Below are positions 7,676 to 15,806 of a DNA stretch of 64,000 nt, one piece after another (position 1 is the first letter of the stretch; every line of letters starts with the position of its first letter). The position numbers and the translations under genes are program-made. The stretch covers positions 992,001-1,056,000 of the forward strand of contig NZ_FPCH01000002.1 of NCBI RefSeq assembly GCF_900116175.1. The letters run 5' to 3'. The DNA comes from Hyphomicrobium facile. Its GTDB lineage: Bacteria; Pseudomonadota; Alphaproteobacteria; Rhizobiales; Hyphomicrobiaceae. The notes beneath the pieces are model-generated. The model did not search any database, had not been told where the DNA came from, and saw only the letters and a list, made by a program, of their open reading frames with translations.

Positions 7676-8713
7676 TTAGGCGGCCTTTGCGACAGCGCCA
7701 GCCGGCACCGCGGAGATCGTCTTCAGGATCTGCGAAGCGATCTGGTATGGGTCGCCCTGCGAGTTCGGACGGCGATCCTCGAGGTAGCCCTTGTAGCCGT
7801 TGTTGACGAACGAGTGCGGCACGCGGATCGATGCACCGCGATCAGCAACGCCGTAGCTGAACTTGTTCCACGGAGCCGTCTCGTGCTTGCCGGTCAGGCG
7901 CATGTGGTTGTCCGGACCGTAAACCGCGATGTGCTCCTGGATGTTCTTGTCGAACTCCTTCATCAGCGCCTCGAAGTATTCCTTGCCGCCGACCGTGCGC
8001 ATGTACTCGGTCGAGAAGTTGGCGTGCATGCCCGAGCCGTTCCAGTCGGTGTCGCCGAGCGGCTTGCAGTGGAACTCGATGTCGATGCCATACTTCTCCG
8101 TGAGGCGGAGCAGCAGGTAACGCGCGATCCACATTTCGTCGGCTGCCTTCTTGGAGCCCTTGCCGAAAATCTGGAATTCCCACTGGCCCTTCGCGACTTC
8201 GGCGTTGATGCCTTCGTGGTTGATGCCGGCAGCGAGGCAGAGGTCGAGATGCTCTTCGACGATCTGGCGAGCGATCTCACCGACGTTCTTGTAGCCGACG
8301 CCCGTGTAGTAGGGGCCCTGCGGCGCGGGATAGCCGGCCTCAGGGAAGCCGAGCGGACGGCCATTCTTGTAGAAGAAGTATTCCTGCTCGAAGCCGAACC
8401 AGGCGCCGGTATCATCGAGAATGGTTGCGCGCTTGTTCGAAACGTGGGGCGTCTTGCCATCCGGCATCATGACTTCGCACATGACGAGTACGCCATTGGT
8501 GCGAGCCGGATCGGGATAGTGAGCGACGGGCTTCAGAACGCAGTCGGAGCTGTGACCCTCGGCCTGCAAGGTCGAGCTGCCATCGAAGCCCCAGAGCGGC
8601 AGATCAGCGAGATCGGGGAATGCGCTGAATTCCTTGATCTGCGTCTTGCCACGCAGGTTCGGAACCGGCGTGTAACCATCGAGCCAGATGTACTCGAGCT
8701 TATACTTCGTCAT
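7676..8713 (-). CDS. glnII: Glutamine synthetase, type II (GSII)
   Basis: 345 residues, the usual GSII length. It makes glutamine from glutamate, ammonia and ATP in the cytoplasm. It begins MTKYKLEYIWLDG and shows the GSII landmarks WGFDGSST, the ATP/metal site EQEYFF, INAEVAKGQWEFQ (catalytic Glu pair), NGSGMHANFS and ASIRVPHS near the C-terminus. GSII is not adenylylated like GSI and is controlled mainly at expression. GGGAG precedes the ATG. Upstream and divergent is a DUF2735 gene resembling gstI, whose product represses glnII translation in Rhizobium leguminosarum; a glutaminase lies beyond. Confidence 0.95.
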   Translation of the reverse strand: MTKYKLEYIWLDGYTPVPNLRGKTQIKEFSAFPDLADLPLWGFDGSSTLQAEGHSSDCVLKPVAHYPDPARTNGVLVMCEVMMPDGKTPHVSNKRATILDDTGAWFGFEQEYFFYKNGRPLGFPEAGYPAPQGPYYTGVGYKNVGEIARQIVEEHLDLCLAAGINHEGINAEVAKGQWEFQIFGKGSKKAADEMWIARYLLLRLTEKYGIDIEFHCKPLGDTDWNGSGMHANFSTEYMRTVGGKEYFEALMKEFDKNIQEHIAVYGPDNHMRLTGKHETAPWNKFSYGVADRGASIRVPHSFVNNGYKGYLEDRRPNSQGDPYQIASQILKTISAVPAGAVAKAA

Positions 8714-9181
8714 TCTTTAGTGCTCCCTAAGTTTGACGTCTGAGAATTCCCTACTGCGTGCGCGGCCGCCGGCACGCTTGGCCGCGGGCGCCCGAAACGG
8801 CGGGGCGCGCCGCGAATGCGCGAGAAGCTGCTTCAACCGAGGGGCCGCCCTGAAGCTGCCAGCAGGCAGCAACGGTCGATCGAGAGACGCTTGCGAACGC
8901 TCGCCCGGGGTAGAGTCTCTTGCTCTCAACCTGAGCCACGTCGGTCAGCATTCATTCTCCCTCATGTGATGCAGGTTCATTACGAAGCCTGGCGAGATGT
9001 GGCGGAACACGACGGTTGCAAAGCGCGTTCACCACGGCACGGATGCTATCCAAAGACGCAAAACCAAGCATGCCCATAATATGTGCAACTGCTGATTTTT
9101 ATTGAGGCATCAGCATAATCAGGCGAAAATGGATGCCGAACCGGTTGCGCCGTGCGGCCGGTGAGGCGCGGAGAGACAAGA
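8714..9181. other. Divergent control region between glnII and gstI-like gene
   Basis: About 470 bp with no convincing gene. It must hold the glnII leader and both promoters. I looked for sigma-54 sites (GG-N10-GC) on both strands and found none that fit well. A perfect sigma EcfG-type site at 9004-9029 points toward the gstI-like gene. Confidence 0.5.
9004..9029 (+). promoter_or_regulatory. Sigma EcfG-type promoter (GGAAC-N17-CGTT)
   Basis: GGAAC (9004-9008), 17 bases, CGTT (9026-9029): an exact match to the alphaproteobacterial general-stress promoter consensus. It lies about 150 bp before the gstI-like start and would give a long leader. Confidence 0.45.
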
Positions 9182-9382
9182 ATGACCGAGATACAGTATC
9201 GACAAACGGCAAAGATCTACCAATTCCCGCGAGGCGGACGTGCGTCCCTGCATGGAGAGCGGCTCGTCAAGAAAGCTTCCGCAATCGTGCCCTCGCGCCT
9301 TGCGAGACACGTCGAGTTCGGGAGCTGCTGGTATCACGAGGCGGCCATCGAAGAAGACGCCGAACTGGTGCGTTGGAGCTGA
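9182..9382 (+). CDS. DUF2735 protein, probable GstI-type repressor of glnII
   Basis: 66 residues with the DUF2735 hallmarks: AKIYQFPRGGR near the N-terminus and SCWYHEAAI near the C-terminus. In R. leguminosarum the ~63-residue GstI, encoded upstream of and divergent from glnII, blocks glnII translation; the size, position and orientation here are the same. I infer this is the functional counterpart, but I have not aligned it to GstI, so I leave the symbol blank. GGAGAG stands before the ATG; two further in-frame ATG-like starts upstream lack it. An EcfG-type promoter upstream could tie glutamine synthesis to general stress. Confidence 0.75.
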   Translation: MTEIQYRQTAKIYQFPRGGRASLHGERLVKKASAIVPSRLARHVEFGSCWYHEAAIEEDAELVRWS

Positions 9383-9638
9383 AGCTCGAAGTTCGTAGGC
9401 GTCATGCGTAACGTGAATTCCATCGACTGCAGACACTGATCGATACCGCGGGAAAGGCTTTTTTGGCTCTTCCCCGCGCGGCGGGCGATGATTGCCGCCC
9501 CGTTACAAAAACGGTTTATATTCTGGCCACTTCCGTCCTCACGGTTTTCGCAAATTCGGCCGCACCGAAAGAACATGCGCGCGAGAAAATTCGGACGCTT
9601 CGAAGCGCAATGCGTCGCGCCGGTCCGTCCCCTAATCC

Positions 9639-10568
9639 TCATGCACCGAAGATCGACCAGCCCATCCGGTGGGTAAGATGCTCGAGTGCAATTTGCCCCA
9701 GTCGCGAGTTGCCTGTCGTATCCAATCCGGGCGACCAGACGGCAATTGAGGCCTTGCCGGGAGCAACCGCCAGGATACCGCCGCCCACTCCGCTCTTGCC
9801 CGGCAGGCCCACGCGGTAGGCGAATTCGCCCGATCCGTCGTAATGGCCGCAGGTCAGCATGAGAGCGTTAATCCGACGCGCCCTCTCAGGCTGCACAACT
9901 GCGTGTCCCGTGGACGGATTGCTGCCAAATTGTGCAAGAAAGCGTCCGGCCATGGCCAATTGTCTGCAAGACATCGCTATAGCGCAGTGGTGGAAGTAGA
10001 CCCCGAGCGTGAAATCGACGGGGTTATCGAGGTGCCCGAAAGACTTCATGTAATTGGCGAGCGCGGCGTTGCGGAAGCCGGTCCGCTGCTCGGAGGCGGC
10101 CACCTGCTGATCGATTGTTATGGTCGAATCGTCGGCCAGGAACTGCATGAACCTCAGAATTTCGCCCAGAGCCTCACGCGGCAAATGGCCGGAGAGGATC
10201 AGATCGGTCACGGCGATCGCGCCGGCATTGATAAAGGGGTTTCGCGGAATGCCCTTCTCGTTTTCGAGCTGGACGATCGAGTTGAAGGGGCTTCCTGACG
10301 GTTCGCGGCCGACCCGCTTCCAAAGCCTGTCGCCGACCTTCCCTAAAGCAAGCGTCAGCGTGAACACCTTCGAGATACTTTGAATGGAAAACGGCGTATC
10401 TGCGTCGCCTCCAACCGCGACGTTTCCTTCGGCGTCGATAACGGCGATGCCGAAAGCTTTGGGGTCAACGCGCGCCAATTCGGGAATGTAGGTTGCGACC
10501 TCTCCCCGTTCGGGCATGCGCCGCATCTCGTCAGCGACTTCTTTGACGACGTCGTCAAGCTTACTCAC
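9639..10568 (-). CDS. glsA: Glutaminase (serine-dependent, GlsA family)
   Basis: 309 residues, normal for the family. It hydrolyses glutamine to glutamate and ammonia. It has the beta-lactamase-like fold motifs of Gls[10 protein letters not shown] (catalytic Ser-x-x-Lys, residue ~65), [16 protein letters not shown], the substrate Tyr/Asn region and GKSGVGGGI. Start is GTG at 10568 with a weak ribosome site. It lies next to the glnII/gstI pair, so synthesis and breakdown of glutamine are encoded side by side, though on separate transcripts. Confidence 0.93.
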   Translation of the reverse strand: MSKLDDVVKEVADEMRRMPERGEVATYIPELARVDPKAFGIAVIDAEGNVAVGGDADTPFSIQSISKVFTLTLALGKVGDRLWKRVGREPSGSPFNSIVQLENEKGIPRNPFINAGAIAVTDLILSGHLPREALGEILRFMQFLADDSTITIDQQVAASEQRTGFRNAALANYMKSFGHLDNPVDFTLGVYFHHCAIAMSCRQLAMAGRFLAQFGSNPSTGHAVVQPERARRINALMLTCGHYDGSGEFAYRVGLPGKSGVGGGILAVAPGKASIAVWSPGLDTTGNSRLGQIALEHLTHRMGWSIFGA

Positions 10569-10862
10569 GGCATGCCTATCTCATGATTGCGATCCTCCCA
10601 CGTACTAGCGGGCATTCACTCAATCACACAAGAAGGCGAAATTGCTTCCGGCTTCGAGATTGGCTCTGCTTGCTCCCACGTGCCACCTGGCGTTTCCTAC
10701 GAGACGAGCAGATCGGATCGATCGCGATGATGGCGGCGCATGCGGATCGCTTCGCGCTTCGGCAGTGAAAAGCTGCTTCACTGCACGCGCGGAATATGCG
10801 CAAAAACGTTGAATGTTGAAATCAGAGAAAACCGGCCAAAATTGCCGCTAAATCGCGTGCGT

Positions 10863-10995
10863 ATCGTCGCTCCGATCGGTGTCGGCGATTGCCGAATCGG
10901 AGCTGTTGTTTTAGGGTTTTCCTATTGTACGCTCCCGTACATTCATTAGATGATATTGTCTTGGCCCCGAAGCTTCCCACTTCGGGGCCTTTTTT
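10863..10995 (+). ncRNA. Candidate small structured RNA
   Basis: Three successive stems are visible on the plus strand: an 8-bp stem 10869-10876/10896-10903 enclosing a CGGC-GATT-GCCG hairpin; a 5-bp stem 10926-10930/10937-10941; and a perfect 10-bp terminator 10963-10972/10980-10989 with six T. No plus-strand gene precedes it, since both neighbours read leftward. The 5' end is a guess, and no known RNA family is recognised. Confidence 0.3.
10963..10995 (+). terminator. Rho-independent terminator, no upstream gene
   Basis: GGCCCCGAAG / CTTCGGGGCC stem, 7-nt loop, then TTTTTT (10990-10995). The T run is only on the plus strand, so it does not serve the leftward DUF4142 gene. Confidence 0.85.
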
Positions 10996-11035
10996 AATTC
11001 GGCACTTTTAGGTGCTCTTAAAAATCTCCTCACCG

Positions 11036-11545
11036 CTACATGTGTGAGCGCATCTTCTCATTGAGATCTTTGGCCATCGCCAGATGATGCTCGAGTGTTG
11101 GCAACAATGCGACGGCAAAAGCCTTCACCTGAGGCGTCGGTCCGTTCGCGGCATAATCCTTGAACTTAGCAACCGCATCCTCGTGAGCTTTCAGCTGATC
11201 ATGTGCGTAAGCGGAATCGAAGCCGTTTTTGGTCGTGAAGAGGCGAAGCTTCGCATATTTAGCTTCGTGCGTCATATCGAGTGCATTCTCGGGCGGTTCT
11301 ATCTTGGCCTCTTCCAGGGCCTTCTTCAGATCCTCACCGGCCTTCGTGTGATCGGTGATCATTTGATGCGCAAAGTTTTGCACCTCGGGTGACTTTCCGT
11401 ATTTCAACGCGAGCTCGCTTGTGTCGATTTCAAATTTATTGCCGACGGTCGCATTGGATACGAAGTCCTTGGTCTGCCTCGGGACATCGGCGGCCAGCAC
11501 CGGCAATGCAAAGCCCATTGCGATGATTGCTAAAATTGCTCTCAT
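11036..11545 (-). CDS. DUF4142 exported protein
   Basis: 169 residues: a signal peptide (MRAILAIIAMGFALPVLAA) followed by a DUF4142 domain, predicted to be a ferritin-like helical bundle. Typical elements are FVSNATVGNKFEIDTSELAL, VQNFAHQMITDHTKAG and the C-terminal LEHHLAMAKDL. Function is unknown; family members are periplasmic or outer-membrane associated and are often stress-induced. AAAGGAGAG just before this ATG fixes the start, discarding an 85-codon open extension upstream. An EcfG-type promoter (GGAAC-N17-GGTT) sits about 40 bp upstream, and a mirror-image one drives the divergent membrane protein. Confidence 0.85.
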   Translation of the reverse strand: MRAILAIIAMGFALPVLAADVPRQTKDFVSNATVGNKFEIDTSELALKYGKSPEVQNFAHQMITDHTKAGEDLKKALEEAKIEPPENALDMTHEAKYAKLRLFTTKNGFDSAYAHDQLKAHEDAVAKFKDYAANGPTPQVKAFAVALLPTLEHHLAMAKDLNEKMRSHM

Positions 11546-11583
11546 ATCGATCTCTCCTTTGGTCGCTTGACCTGTGGGCTCGT

Positions 11584-11609
11584 AACCGCCGCCGCGCAGC
11601 CAGCGTTCC
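11584..11609 (-). promoter_or_regulatory. Probable sigma EcfG-type promoter for DUF4142 gene
   Basis: On the minus strand GGAAC (11609-11605), 17 bases, GGTT (11587-11584; consensus CGTT). Leader to the ATG would be about 30 nt. Confidence 0.4.
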
Positions 11610-11677
11610 CGGTTTTGACGGATGTGTTCGACGTCCGCCGCGCTAGCAGATGCTTCCCTGAGCCGAGCGCACGGACA

Positions 11678-11703
11678 GGAACTTTTGGGGTTTCTGTTGG
11701 GTT
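11678..11703 (+). promoter_or_regulatory. Probable sigma EcfG-type promoter for small membrane protein
   Basis: GGAAC (11678-11682), 17 bases, GGTT (11700-11703). It has the same single C-to-G difference from consensus as the divergent site at 11584-11609. Confidence 0.4.
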
Positions 11704-11744
11704 TTGTTGTCCGGGTGCGGAGATCTGGTCTGGAGATCTGGGCC

Positions 11745-11918
11745 GTGGACCAATATTTGAACGAATTGCTTTTGCTGCTGTCCGTCATTGCGGCGCCCAT
11801 AATCCTCGGGGCGCTGCTATTTTACGGCATGACGATTTCCGAGCGGAGACACCACTCGGGACGGGACGATAACCCATCGGACAGGGTCGCCATCGGCAAT
11901 AAACGCCGACAGGGATGA
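11745..11918 (+). CDS. Small single-pass membrane protein
   Basis: 57 residues from a GTG preceded by GGAG at eight bases. One hydrophobic helix (ELLLLLSVIAAPIILGALLF, residues ~6-25) and a basic, hydrophilic tail. Divergent from the DUF4142 gene with an EcfG-type promoter in front of each, so probably part of the general stress response. No family recognised. The same frame is open from 11622, but the upstream part lacks a ribosome site. Confidence 0.55.
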   Translation: MDQYLNELLLLLSVIAAPIILGALLFYGMTISERRHHSGRDDNPSDRVAIGNKRRQG

Positions 11919-11954
11919 GCCCGCTGTTTTTACCGAGTTATCCGGTCGTCCGTT

Positions 11955-11983
11955 ACTGAGGCCCCAGTCACCGGAGCCTCAGT
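11955..11983. terminator. Hairpin between convergent genes
   Basis: 8-bp stem ACTGAGGC (11955-11962) / GCCTCAGT (11976-11983), between the ends of the small membrane protein and the lipoprotein hydrolase genes. There are no T runs, so function as a bidirectional terminator is tentative. Confidence 0.35.
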
Positions 11984-11993
11984 TGGTGAGCCC

Positions 11994-13700
11994 TCAATTG
12001 GTCGCCTGAAATCGCCAGAAGGTTCCAGCCGCCGACTCCACCGCCAAAATGCTTTTCAGGCGTTTGTCCGGCGGCCGGATTCCCAATGAGACGAGCGCTT
12101 TGACGTCGTCGAGCAATGCGGGATTTTCCGCATAGCCCGAGTGGTTGAGGCCGAGCGCGTCCGTCGAAACGGCCGTTACGTCGATGGTATCGACGCCCGG
12201 AATGATCAACGGTCCGTCTTTTGGAATATCGCCGGCGCGCGGAACGCCGCCCCAGAAGCGCGCCGAATAACCGAGCGCGCGATCGTTGGATGCGGCGTAG
12301 AGCGTTACGCCCTTGGCGAAGCTCGAAATCTCGCGGGCGATGATATTGAACTTATCGCGGTCGACGTCGGGTGCCGCGAGAATGACTTGGCTGATCACCA
12401 CACCGCTTGGAATTTTCGGCTTCAGCCTTTCCAGCACACGCAGCAACAGCTCGTTACCCATCGAATGCGCGATGAGGCTGATGGATTTCGCGCCGCTCTT
12501 CTGAATGACCATCGTCAGAAATTCAGCGAGCCTCGGCTCTGCCTGTTCGACGCTGCCGCGATCATAGGTATAGCTCGCGACCTTGCCGCCAGACGGCCAA
12601 CTGTAGACGAACGGCACACCGTCGAAGCCGAGGTCGTAGGTGATCTGCGCGGTCCGATAGAGGGCGCAGTCGAAGGACGTGTTGAAGCCGTGTACGAAGA
12701 CGAACGCGTGATCCTTGAACGTGGAGGATTTCGCGAGCTGCTCTTTGACGAGCGCGAGCATCTGCTCTTCGGTGAGGCTCTTGATTTCCTGCAGCGTGAA
12801 ATGCTTGTTCGGGTCCTCTTTCTCTTCGTAAATCTTGTATTTGAAATACGGGATCTCGTAGACCGTCGGCCGCTCGATGTGGGGCACCTTATGGCTGAGA
12901 GGCACTGAGATCAGCGCGCGCCCCAACTGCAGTTTGTGCCCCCGCTCCGATCCGAATTGCAGGCGGGCCGGATCAGGCTCAATGGCGCGATCGGTTCCAT
13001 AGAAGACCGGAACGACTTTGAACTTCTTCGAAGGATCGCTTTCGATAGCCGCGCGCGCGGCGGCCGTCGGCGCGACGGGCGGCTGCAGAACGGGAGCCGG
13101 AGCCGGCGGAGGCGGCGGCATGGCAGCCGATGGCGCGGGCTGCGCATAACTCGCGCGGGGCTTAGGGGCTGGTGCTTCAGCGGAAGCCGCTGGAGGTTCG
13201 GGCGGCGCGGCGCCACCGGAAGGCTCGGACGGCTCCGGCAGCGGAGGCGGAGCAGCGCCGACCGCTTTGGGCTCGACCTCCGTGGGTGGCGCAGCCGCTG
13301 ATTCCGATTCTTTGGGTTCTTCCGCCGAGGGCGAAGGAGCACCAGCGCCGATGCGCCCTTCCCCGATAACGGACGGAATTTTCCGACCGGACCCTCCGTT
13401 TGTTTCCTGCTCGAACATCGAGCCAGAGTCGGGCGACGCCTCGTCCTTTTTGTAGGCGTCCCTCTGGGCGTCTTCGGGAGGCGGCGCCGCTTCCGGCGCT
13501 GCGGGCGCATTGGCTTCCGGCGGCTGGACAGTCGGAAAGGGTGGCGACTGTTGTGCGACCGGACGCTGTTCCTGGTCGACGGCTTTGCCGATTTTCGGAG
13601 CTTCGCTACAGGCTACGAGCAATCCGCAGGCTGCGAGTATCGTCAGCCCCAACCCCGTCCGGCGAGCTGGTCTACGCCAGCCTTCAGCAACCCAAATCAC
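11994..13700 (-). CDS. Lipoprotein with DUF900 alpha/beta-hydrolase domain
   Basis: 568 residues. The N-terminus has a lipobox (LLVAC, Cys near residue 31), then about 200 residues rich in Pro/Ala/Glu that look like a disordered envelope-spanning tether. A DUF900-type alpha/beta-hydrolase follows (~residues 230-545): entry strand VVPVFYGTDR, FVFVHGFNTSF, nucleophile Ser in AHSMGN, Asp in AAPDVD and a late His in LNHSGY. GGGAGGG before the GTG at 13700 sets the start and gives a proper lipoprotein signal. Substrate unknown; an esterase acting on envelope material is the reasonable guess. Confidence 0.8.
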   Translation of the reverse strand: MIWVAEGWRRPARRTGLGLTILAACGLLVACSEAPKIGKAVDQEQRPVAQQSPPFPTVQPPEANAPAAPEAAPPPEDAQRDAYKKDEASPDSGSMFEQETNGGSGRKIPSVIGEGRIGAGAPSPSAEEPKESESAAAPPTEVEPKAVGAAPPPLPEPSEPSGGAAPPEPPAASAEAPAPKPRASYAQPAPSAAMPPPPPAPAPVLQPPVAPTAAARAAIESDPSKKFKVVPVFYGTDRAIEPDPARLQFGSERGHKLQLGRALISVPLSHKVPHIERPTVYEIPYFKYKIYEEKEDPNKHFTLQEIKSLTEEQMLALVKEQLAKSSTFKDHAFVFVHGFNTSFDCALYRTAQITYDLGFDGVPFVYSWPSGGKVASYTYDRGSVEQAEPRLAEFLTMVIQKSGAKSISLIAHSMGNELLLRVLERLKPKIPSGVVISQVILAAPDVDRDKFNIIAREISSFAKGVTLYAASNDRALGYSARFWGGVPRAGDIPKDGPLIIPGVDTIDVTAVSTDALGLNHSGYAENPALLDDVKALVSLGIRPPDKRLKSILAVESAAGTFWRFQATN

Positions 13701-13877
13701 GCTACCCTCCCCTAGGACGCGGCCCGGCCACAAGCTAGGCAGCTTGAGGCCGCCAAGCAACCGGCTCTATGGCATGAGATTGTGACGGGGAAGAGCGTCG
13801 AATTCCCGGCTTGCGGGAAAGCGTCTTTCCTGCCCATCGTCTACGCCGATGAACGAACAGGATTCAGCTTCGCAGCC

Positions 13878-14879
13878 ATGGCCGTTACAGCCCTCCCAGC
13901 CCACAAAATTTCCGTCGCCGACTATGTCTCCGGGATCGCCAACGGCGACCGGGCGCTTCTGGCTCGCGCCATCACGCTTGTGGAAAGCTCAAACCCTGCC
14001 CACGGCCGCCTCGCCCAGCAAGTGCTACAGGAGCTGCTGCCCAAAACCGGCAACGCCGTGCGGCTCGGCATCACCGGCGTTCCCGGCGTCGGCAAGTCGA
14101 CGACGATCGATCAACTCGGGATGAACCTGCTCGCCGAAGGGCATCTGGTCGCCGTTCTCGCCATCGATCCGACCTCCAAACGCTCCGGCGGCTCGATCCT
14201 CGGCGACAAGACACGCATGAGTTCGCTGGCACAGGAGAAGAATGCGTTCATTCGGCCATCGCCTTCGTCCGGCACGCTCGGCGGCGTGACGCGGCGTACG
14301 CGCGAGACCATGGCGCTGGTCGAAGCGGCAGGCTTCGATGTCGTCATCGTCGAGACGGTGGGCGTCGGTCAGTCCGAGGTTGCCGTCGCCGATATGGTGG
14401 ATTTCTTTCTGGTGCTTCTGCTTTCGGGCGGCGGCGACGATTTGCAAGGCATCAAAAAAGGCATCATCGAGCTTGCCGACATGATCGCCATCAACAAGGC
14501 GGATGGCGACAACATCAGGCGCGCCGAAAGCGCGGCGGCCGAATACAAAAACGCGCTGCAGATTTTCACGCCGCATGGCGCGACGTGGTTTCCGCCCGTG
14601 TTGACCGTATCGGGACGGGATAACCGCGGGCTCAAGGAGCTCTGGGCAAAGGTTCTCGACCATCGGAAGAAGATGACGGCGACGGGCGAATTCGAAACGC
14701 GCCGACAATCTCAGGCCGTGTCCTGGATGCGCGATATGCTTGAAGACCGGCTGATGGGCGCTTTGAGGGCTAATCCGAGCGTCGCGGCGGAGCTTCCAAA
14801 GATCGAACAATCCGTTCGCGACGGCACGCTTCTGCCGACGCTCGCTGTGGAACGCATCATGACGATGATGGGAATTTGA
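13878..14879 (+). CDS. meaB: MeaB, GTPase chaperone of methylmalonyl-CoA mutase
   Basis: 333 residues, normal for the ArgK/MeaB family. It protects and reloads the B12-dependent acyl-CoA mutase using GTP. Visible motifs: P-loop GVPGVGKSTT (~residue 73), AIDPTSKRSGGSILGDKTRM, IVETVGVGQSE (switch II region) and NKADGD for guanine specificity. The open frame extends to a GTG at 13782, but the 32 extra residues are atypical. The mutase genes are not in the window. In serine-cycle methylotrophs MeaB is needed for glyoxylate regeneration, in keeping with but not proving a methylotrophic host. Confidence 0.93.
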   Translation: MAVTALPAHKISVADYVSGIANGDRALLARAITLVESSNPAHGRLAQQVLQELLPKTGNAVRLGITGVPGVGKSTTIDQLGMNLLAEGHLVAVLAIDPTSKRSGGSILGDKTRMSSLAQEKNAFIRPSPSSGTLGGVTRRTRETMALVEAAGFDVVIVETVGVGQSEVAVADMVDFFLVLLLSGGGDDLQGIKKGIIELADMIAINKADGDNIRRAESAAAEYKNALQIFTPHGATWFPPVLTVSGRDNRGLKELWAKVLDHRKKMTATGEFETRRQSQAVSWMRDMLEDRLMGALRANPSVAAELPKIEQSVRDGTLLPTLAVERIMTMMGI

Positions 14880-14891
14880 GATTTCGGACAA

Positions 14892-14911
14892 TCGGGCCAG
14901 TCAAGGCCCGA
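14892..14911 (+). terminator. Weak hairpin after meaB
   Basis: TCGGGCC / GGCCCGA 7-bp stem with a 6-nt loop, 13 bases after the meaB stop; no T run. Confidence 0.35.
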
Positions 14912-14963
14912 CGGTGCGTTGGTCTCGGATAAGCTTGCTCGCGAAGGCGGCTAACGTCGATTC

Positions 14964-15590
14964 TTATCGCGCGATGCTACCGGTCACCATGGAACTCTGA
15001 CGAGACTTGACCCCGGACAGCGAGATTTCGATTTCCGCATTTCGCGCGGCGGCGAATTCCGCTTCCCGGCGCGCCGTCTCGACTGCGGCCAATGTCGCTT
15101 CGATCTCGGCATTGCGTTCGGCCGCGAATTTGATGTCCTCGCAGACGGCCATGGCGGCATCAATTTCGCGATTGCGGTCCCGTTCGAACTCCGCTTGCTG
15201 AATAGCCGCAACGCGAGCCATCGAGGCGTCGGCTTCGGCGTTCTGCTGACGTTCGAATTCGGCTTCCGCTACCTCCTGCTCTTCCCGAGCACGCATGTTT
15301 GCAACCGCGGCCAAGGATGCGTTGATCTCGTCGTTGCGTTCGCGCTCGAACTTTGCCTGCTCATATGCAGTGAGCGCCTTTTCGTTTTCGGCCTTCTGGG
15401 CGCGTTCGAATTCAGCAATCTGCAGAGCTTCGACGCGAGCAATCGAGGCATCGATTTCGGCGTTGCGCTCACGCGCAAACGCGGCATCGGATGGCGACGG
15501 CATAGCGTCTTCAGCGAAAGCGGAAATCCCCTCGACGGGGAATGCAAGTCCTGTCAGGACAATTGCAAGCATAATGCGCATGTATGACAT
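14964..15590 (-). CDS. Secreted helical protein with seven RN-A-E-I repeats
   Basis: 208 residues. A signal peptide (~residues 1-26, ending SAFAE) is followed by about seven imperfect copies of a 20-29 residue unit with consensus (E/A)F-x3-RNAEI(D/E)A(S/T)(L/I/M)A-x-V. The unit is strongly helical, with alternating acidic and basic residues, so an extended or coiled rod is likely. One Cys lies in the fifth unit. GAGGA precedes the ATG at nine bases. I recognise no family. Secretion and regular charge pattern suggest a periplasmic scaffold or fibre (inference). It stands alone between meaB and an esterase gene. Confidence 0.75.
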   Translation of the reverse strand: MSYMRIMLAIVLTGLAFPVEGISAFAEDAMPSPSDAAFARERNAEIDASIARVEALQIAEFERAQKAENEKALTAYEQAKFERERNDEINASLAAVANMRAREEQEVAEAEFERQQNAEADASMARVAAIQQAEFERDRNREIDAAMAVCEDIKFAAERNAEIEATLAAVETARREAEFAAARNAEIEISLSGVKSRQSSMVTGSIAR

Positions 15591-15806
15591 TGGAGATGAT
15601 CCTCGCTTGGCGATTTATTTGCGATTGTCTCAGCGCCGGCAGGATCGTATTTGAATCCAGTATGCTTAAAATTGCGTGCATTAAATGCGACGAAAAACGC
15701 CAGATATATATGCTCATTCTGGGCATCACAGCGATATAAGGCGATTGCAAACCGTGACGGTTTTATTTCAGCCGGTCACAATCTCTTTTTTGACTTTCCC
15801 CGAATA

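Larger units (their letters stand above)
10569..11035. other. Intergenic region with structured RNA candidate
   Basis: About 470 bp between two leftward genes. The open frame at 10740-10949 has no ribosome site and poor protein character. The right part holds three successive hairpins ending in a plus-strand terminator (see ncRNA entry). Confidence 0.4.

Noticed and set aside
7667-8743. 358-codon open frame antisense to glnII
   Set aside because: Shadow of a strongly biased, certain gene on the other strand.
8714-9181. Sigma-54 promoters for glnII or gstI
   Set aside because: Several GG and GC pairs were tried on both strands; none has the 10-base spacing with a good -12 element.
10740-10949. 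69-codon open frame before the orphan terminator
   Set aside because: Composition is not protein-like and the frame crosses the candidate RNA hairpins.
12141-12908. 255-codon open frame antisense to the lipoprotein hydrolase
   Set aside because: Shadow frame of a gene with clear lipobox and hydrolase motifs.
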